Assembly (NCBI GenBank): GCA_900770875.1
Contig: CAAGLV010000128.1
Coordinates: 1 to 16,791 of the forward strand
Reading direction: 5' to 3'
Source of the DNA: Flavobacteriales bacterium
GTDB taxonomy: Bacteria > Bacteroidota > Bacteroidia > Flavobacteriales > Weeksellaceae
Length of the DNA stretch: 16,791 bases
How positions within the stretch are numbered: the stretch's first letter is position 1; every line of letters starts with the position of its first letter. Below the pieces are notes generated by a model, which saw only the letters and a program-made list of their open reading frames with translations, ran no database searches and was not told the DNA's origin. This document shows positions 15,370 to 16,791 of the stretch, piece by piece. A program made the translations under genes and the position numbers.

Positions 15370-15600
15370 TTATATTTTATCTTGATTTTCGATGTCGTTT
15401 TTAGCTTGTTTTACTAATTTTTTATGTTTAAAAATCCAACCTAAAAATCCACCCAAAATTAATCCTAATCCAATACCACCAATAATACCAATAGAAAAAC
15501 TATATTCCTTTATCATCAATTCGAAAACGGTATGCGTTGTTCTAAAAATAATGTAAGATATAGCGAGTAATAATATTCCGATTATCGAAGCGTAAGACAT
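15370..15600 (-). CDS. Small membrane protein of unknown function, two helices
   Basis: A 76-residue protein I cannot assign. Two hydrophobic segments are visible: about 4-19 (ASIIGILLLAISYIIF) and about 35-58. The second is strikingly Gly-rich (GIIGGIGLGLILGGFLGW), a glycine-zipper pattern suited to close helix packing. The end is basic then acidic (KHKKLVKQAKNDIENQDKI) and should be cytoplasmic. The ATG lies 11 bases after the rlmB stop, so it is likely the last gene of that transcript. Low-complexity membrane content makes remote homology hard to judge by eye. The operon position and clean start and stop argue that it is real. Confidence 0.72.
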   Translation of the reverse strand: MSYASIIGILLLAISYIIFRTTHTVFELMIKEYSFSIGIIGGIGLGLILGGFLGWIFKHKKLVKQAKNDIENQDKI

Positions 15601-15611
15601 AATTTTTACAA

Positions 15612-16361
15612 TTAAAATAAATCTGCAATCATACGTTGGCGTACAGCTTCGTATAAAATAGCTCCGGCTGCAACCGATACATTTAAAGATGCTGTTTGCC
15701 CTGCCATTGGTAATTTTACAATTTTATCAGATACTTTTAAGATAGAATCAGAAACTCCATCTTCTTCACTTCCCATTACAATTGCTGTAGGAACCGAAAA
15801 ATCTGCATCATAAATATATTCCGCCGATTTTTCTGAAGCCGAGAATACCGAAATTCCAGAAGCTTGTAAATATTTTACCACATTTACTAAGTTAGTTTCT
15901 TTACAAACCGGAATGTTATATAAAGCACCTGTAGAAGTTTTAATTGCATCGCCATTAACCGAAGCCGAACCTTTTGCAGGAATAATAATTGCATCAACAC
16001 CAACACATTCTGCTGTACGTGCAATTGCTCCAAAATTACGAACATCACTTACACGATCTAAAATTAAAATGAATGGAGTTTTTCCTTGTTCCCAAACTTG
16101 TGGCAATACATTTTCGATCGAATCAAATTCGATTGGCGAAATAAATGCATAAACCCCTTGATGGTTTTTCCCTGTAAAACGATTTAATTTTTCAACAGGA
16201 ACATAACTAACAGGAATTTCATATTCAGTTATTAATTTTCTTAATTCAGAAAAGATTTCTCCTTGTAATCCTTTTTGAACAAAAATTTTATCGATTGTCT
16301 TTCCTGCTTCAATCGCTTCAATAACAGGTCTAAGACCAAAAATACCTCCTTCGTTTTTCAT
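15612..16361 (-). CDS. rlmB: 23S rRNA (guanosine-2'-O) methyltransferase RlmB / TrmH family
   Basis: I choose the ATG at 16361 (249 residues). The frame extends to 16388, but that codon is TTG and the homologous N-terminus begins at MKNEGGIFGLRPVIEAI. Residues 1-75 form the small L30e-like RNA-binding domain (IFGLRPVIEAIEAGK to KNHQGVYAF). The SPOUT knot has all three motifs: LDRVSDVRNFGAIARTAE (101-118, Asn109, Arg115), IVMGSEEDGVS (194-204) and KLPMAGQTASLNVSVAAG (216-233). RlmB 2'-O-methylates G2251 (E. coli numbering) in the 23S P loop using SAM through a trefoil-knot dimer. The exact target among TrmH types is inferred. It lies 16 bases after an upstream small gene and has a promoter-like TATCTTTG immediately before its start. 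Confidence 0.93.
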   Translation of the reverse strand: MKNEGGIFGLRPVIEAIEAGKTIDKIFVQKGLQGEIFSELRKLITEYEIPVSYVPVEKLNRFTGKNHQGVYAFISPIEFDSIENVLPQVWEQGKTPFILILDRVSDVRNFGAIARTAECVGVDAIIIPAKGSASVNGDAIKTSTGALYNIPVCKETNLVNVVKYLQASGISVFSASEKSAEYIYDADFSVPTAIVMGSEEDGVSDSILKVSDKIVKLPMAGQTASLNVSVAAGAILYEAVRQRMIADLF

Positions 16362-16366
16362 AAATG

Positions 16367-16374
16367 CAAAGATA
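16367..16374 (-). promoter_or_regulatory. Possible internal -7 box at the rlmB start
   Basis: The minus strand reads TATCTTTG then CA, a full TAnnTTTGCA match, only five bases before the rlmB ATG at 16361. If used, the transcript would begin at or next to the start codon (leaderless). Chance occurrence is possible in such AT-rich DNA. Confidence 0.4.
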
Positions 16375-16377
16375 CAA

Positions 16378-16641
16378 TTATTTACCAATCCTTTTCTTTA
16401 GTTTTTGCATATAATGTGGAATACCTGTTGCTAAACATAAACATAAAACTCCAACAGCTAATACGCTCCAAAAAGTTAATTTAAAATGAATTAATCTAAA
16501 AATTAAATTAACAATTAAAAAAAGAAGAATAAATGTTTGAAAATAAAAATGTTGTACTAAACCCCTTCCTATTTTTGTTCTTTTAATAAAAAAGATTAAC
16601 AATAAAAGTAATGCCAATGAAAGAAGCGCTGTGTATTTCAT
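16378..16641 (-). CDS. Small membrane protein of unknown function, three helices
   Basis: An 87-residue hydrophobic protein with no family I recognise. Hydrophobic stretches at about 4-19, 35-50 and 57-75 are separated by basic segments (KRTKIGRG and HFK), and it ends in a basic tail (KLKKRIGK). It probably sits in the inner membrane with the tail in the cytoplasm. The ATG at 16641 has a TAAATTTG box 18 bases upstream (16667-16660), which supports real expression. It ends 16 bases before rlmB, so the two may share a transcript. It is divergent from thyA. Confidence 0.7.
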   Translation of the reverse strand: MKYTALLSLALLLLLIFFIKRTKIGRGLVQHFYFQTFILLFLIVNLIFRLIHFKLTFWSVLAVGVLCLCLATGIPHYMQKLKKRIGK

Positions 16642-16659
16642 ATTTAATTAAATTCTATC

Positions 16660-16667
16660 CAAATTTA
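16660..16667 (-). promoter_or_regulatory. Probable -7 box of the small membrane gene/rlmB cluster
   Basis: The minus strand reads TAAATTTG, a TAnnTTTG match, 18 bases before the ATG at 16641. It lies back to back with the thyA box at 16681. Confidence 0.45.
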
Positions 16668-16680
16668 ATCTAAATTACTC

Positions 16681-16688
16681 TATTTTTG
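16681..16688 (+). promoter_or_regulatory. Probable -7 box of thyA
   Basis: TATTTTTG matches TAnnTTTG, 33 bases before the ATG at 16722. No clear -33 element is visible. Confidence 0.45.
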
Positions 16689-16721
16689 TTTGATAAATTT
16701 CACCTTTAAATACAAAGCAAA

Positions 16722-16791
16722 ATGCAACAATATTTGGACTTATGTCGAAAAGTAATGAATGATGGATCTTTAAAAGAAGACCGAACTGGAA
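16722..16791 (+). CDS. thyA: Thymidylate synthase (N-terminus only, cut by window edge)
   Basis: Only 23 codons are inside the window: MQQYLDLCRKVMNDG, then SLKEDRTG. They align without gaps to the start of E. coli ThyA (MKQYLELMQKVLDEG, then a DRTG motif). This includes Arg21, which holds the dUMP phosphate. ThyA converts dUMP to dTMP with methylenetetrahydrofolate. The A-rich leader (TACAAAGCAAA) lacks a Shine-Dalgarno sequence, as for the other genes here. The match is short, but its position at an ATG with a promoter box upstream makes the call firm. Confidence 0.9.
   Translation, partial: MQQYLDLCRKVMNDGSLKEDRTG

Noticed and set aside
16362..16388. Longer N-terminus of RlmB from 16388
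   Set aside because: The codon there is TTG, the extra residues (MVNNCIFAF) do not fit the family, and the stretch overlaps the upstream gene and a promoter-like box.

Overview
This is an AT-rich chromosomal window that reads as core genome of a Bacteroidota bacterium, class Flavobacteriia. The placement rests on four things: the XrtF exosortase together with its companion membrane protein, promoter boxes of the TAnnTTTG type, A-rich leaders without clear Shine-Dalgarno sequences, and the layout of the GyrB, RpsA and OmpA/TSP3 proteins. A Weeksellaceae-like genus is possible, but that is only an impression. I see no tRNA, rRNA, CRISPR array, insertion sequence or prophage.

Layout from left to right. 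1-622 (-) is an OmpR-type response regulator cut by the left edge. 704-2155 (-) is an outer-membrane porin-like barrel. 2393-4198 (-) is ribosomal protein S1. 4455-6104 (+) is a UbiB/ABC1 atypical kinase, convergent with an OmpA-family lipid/peptidoglycan-anchoring protein carrying thrombospondin type 3 repeats (6169-7701, -). smpB (7799-8251, -, GTG start) is divergent from a YbiT-like ABC-F ATPase (8319-9944, +). gyrB (10102-12038, -) is interrupted by one missing base near 11117. It is divergent from an MscS channel (12185-13081, +). A GAF/free-Met-sulfoxide-reductase-like gene and rsmG form a two-gene minus-strand operon (14199-13121). The exosortase pair xrtF plus its associated protein follows (14382-15351, +, overlapping by 11 bases). 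A minus-strand cluster of small membrane protein, rlmB and another small membrane protein spans 16641-15370. The N-terminus of thyA is cut by the right edge.

Many genes serve translation and its quality control (rpsA, smpB, ABC-F, rsmG, rlmB). Others serve the envelope (porin, OmpA, MscS, XrtF pair). Almost every convergent gene pair shares one strong bidirectional hairpin terminator, and two of these hairpins hold the upstream gene's stop codon in the loop or centre. All intergenic gaps are under 300 bases.

The points most worth a second look are the gyrB frameshift, the one-sided decay of one ATP site in the ABC-F protein, the XrtF pair with no visible substrate, the GAF protein that lacks one of the three reductase cysteines, and the recent-looking 114-bp duplication inside the OmpA calcium-repeat region. 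I did not find a clearly new multi-gene system.
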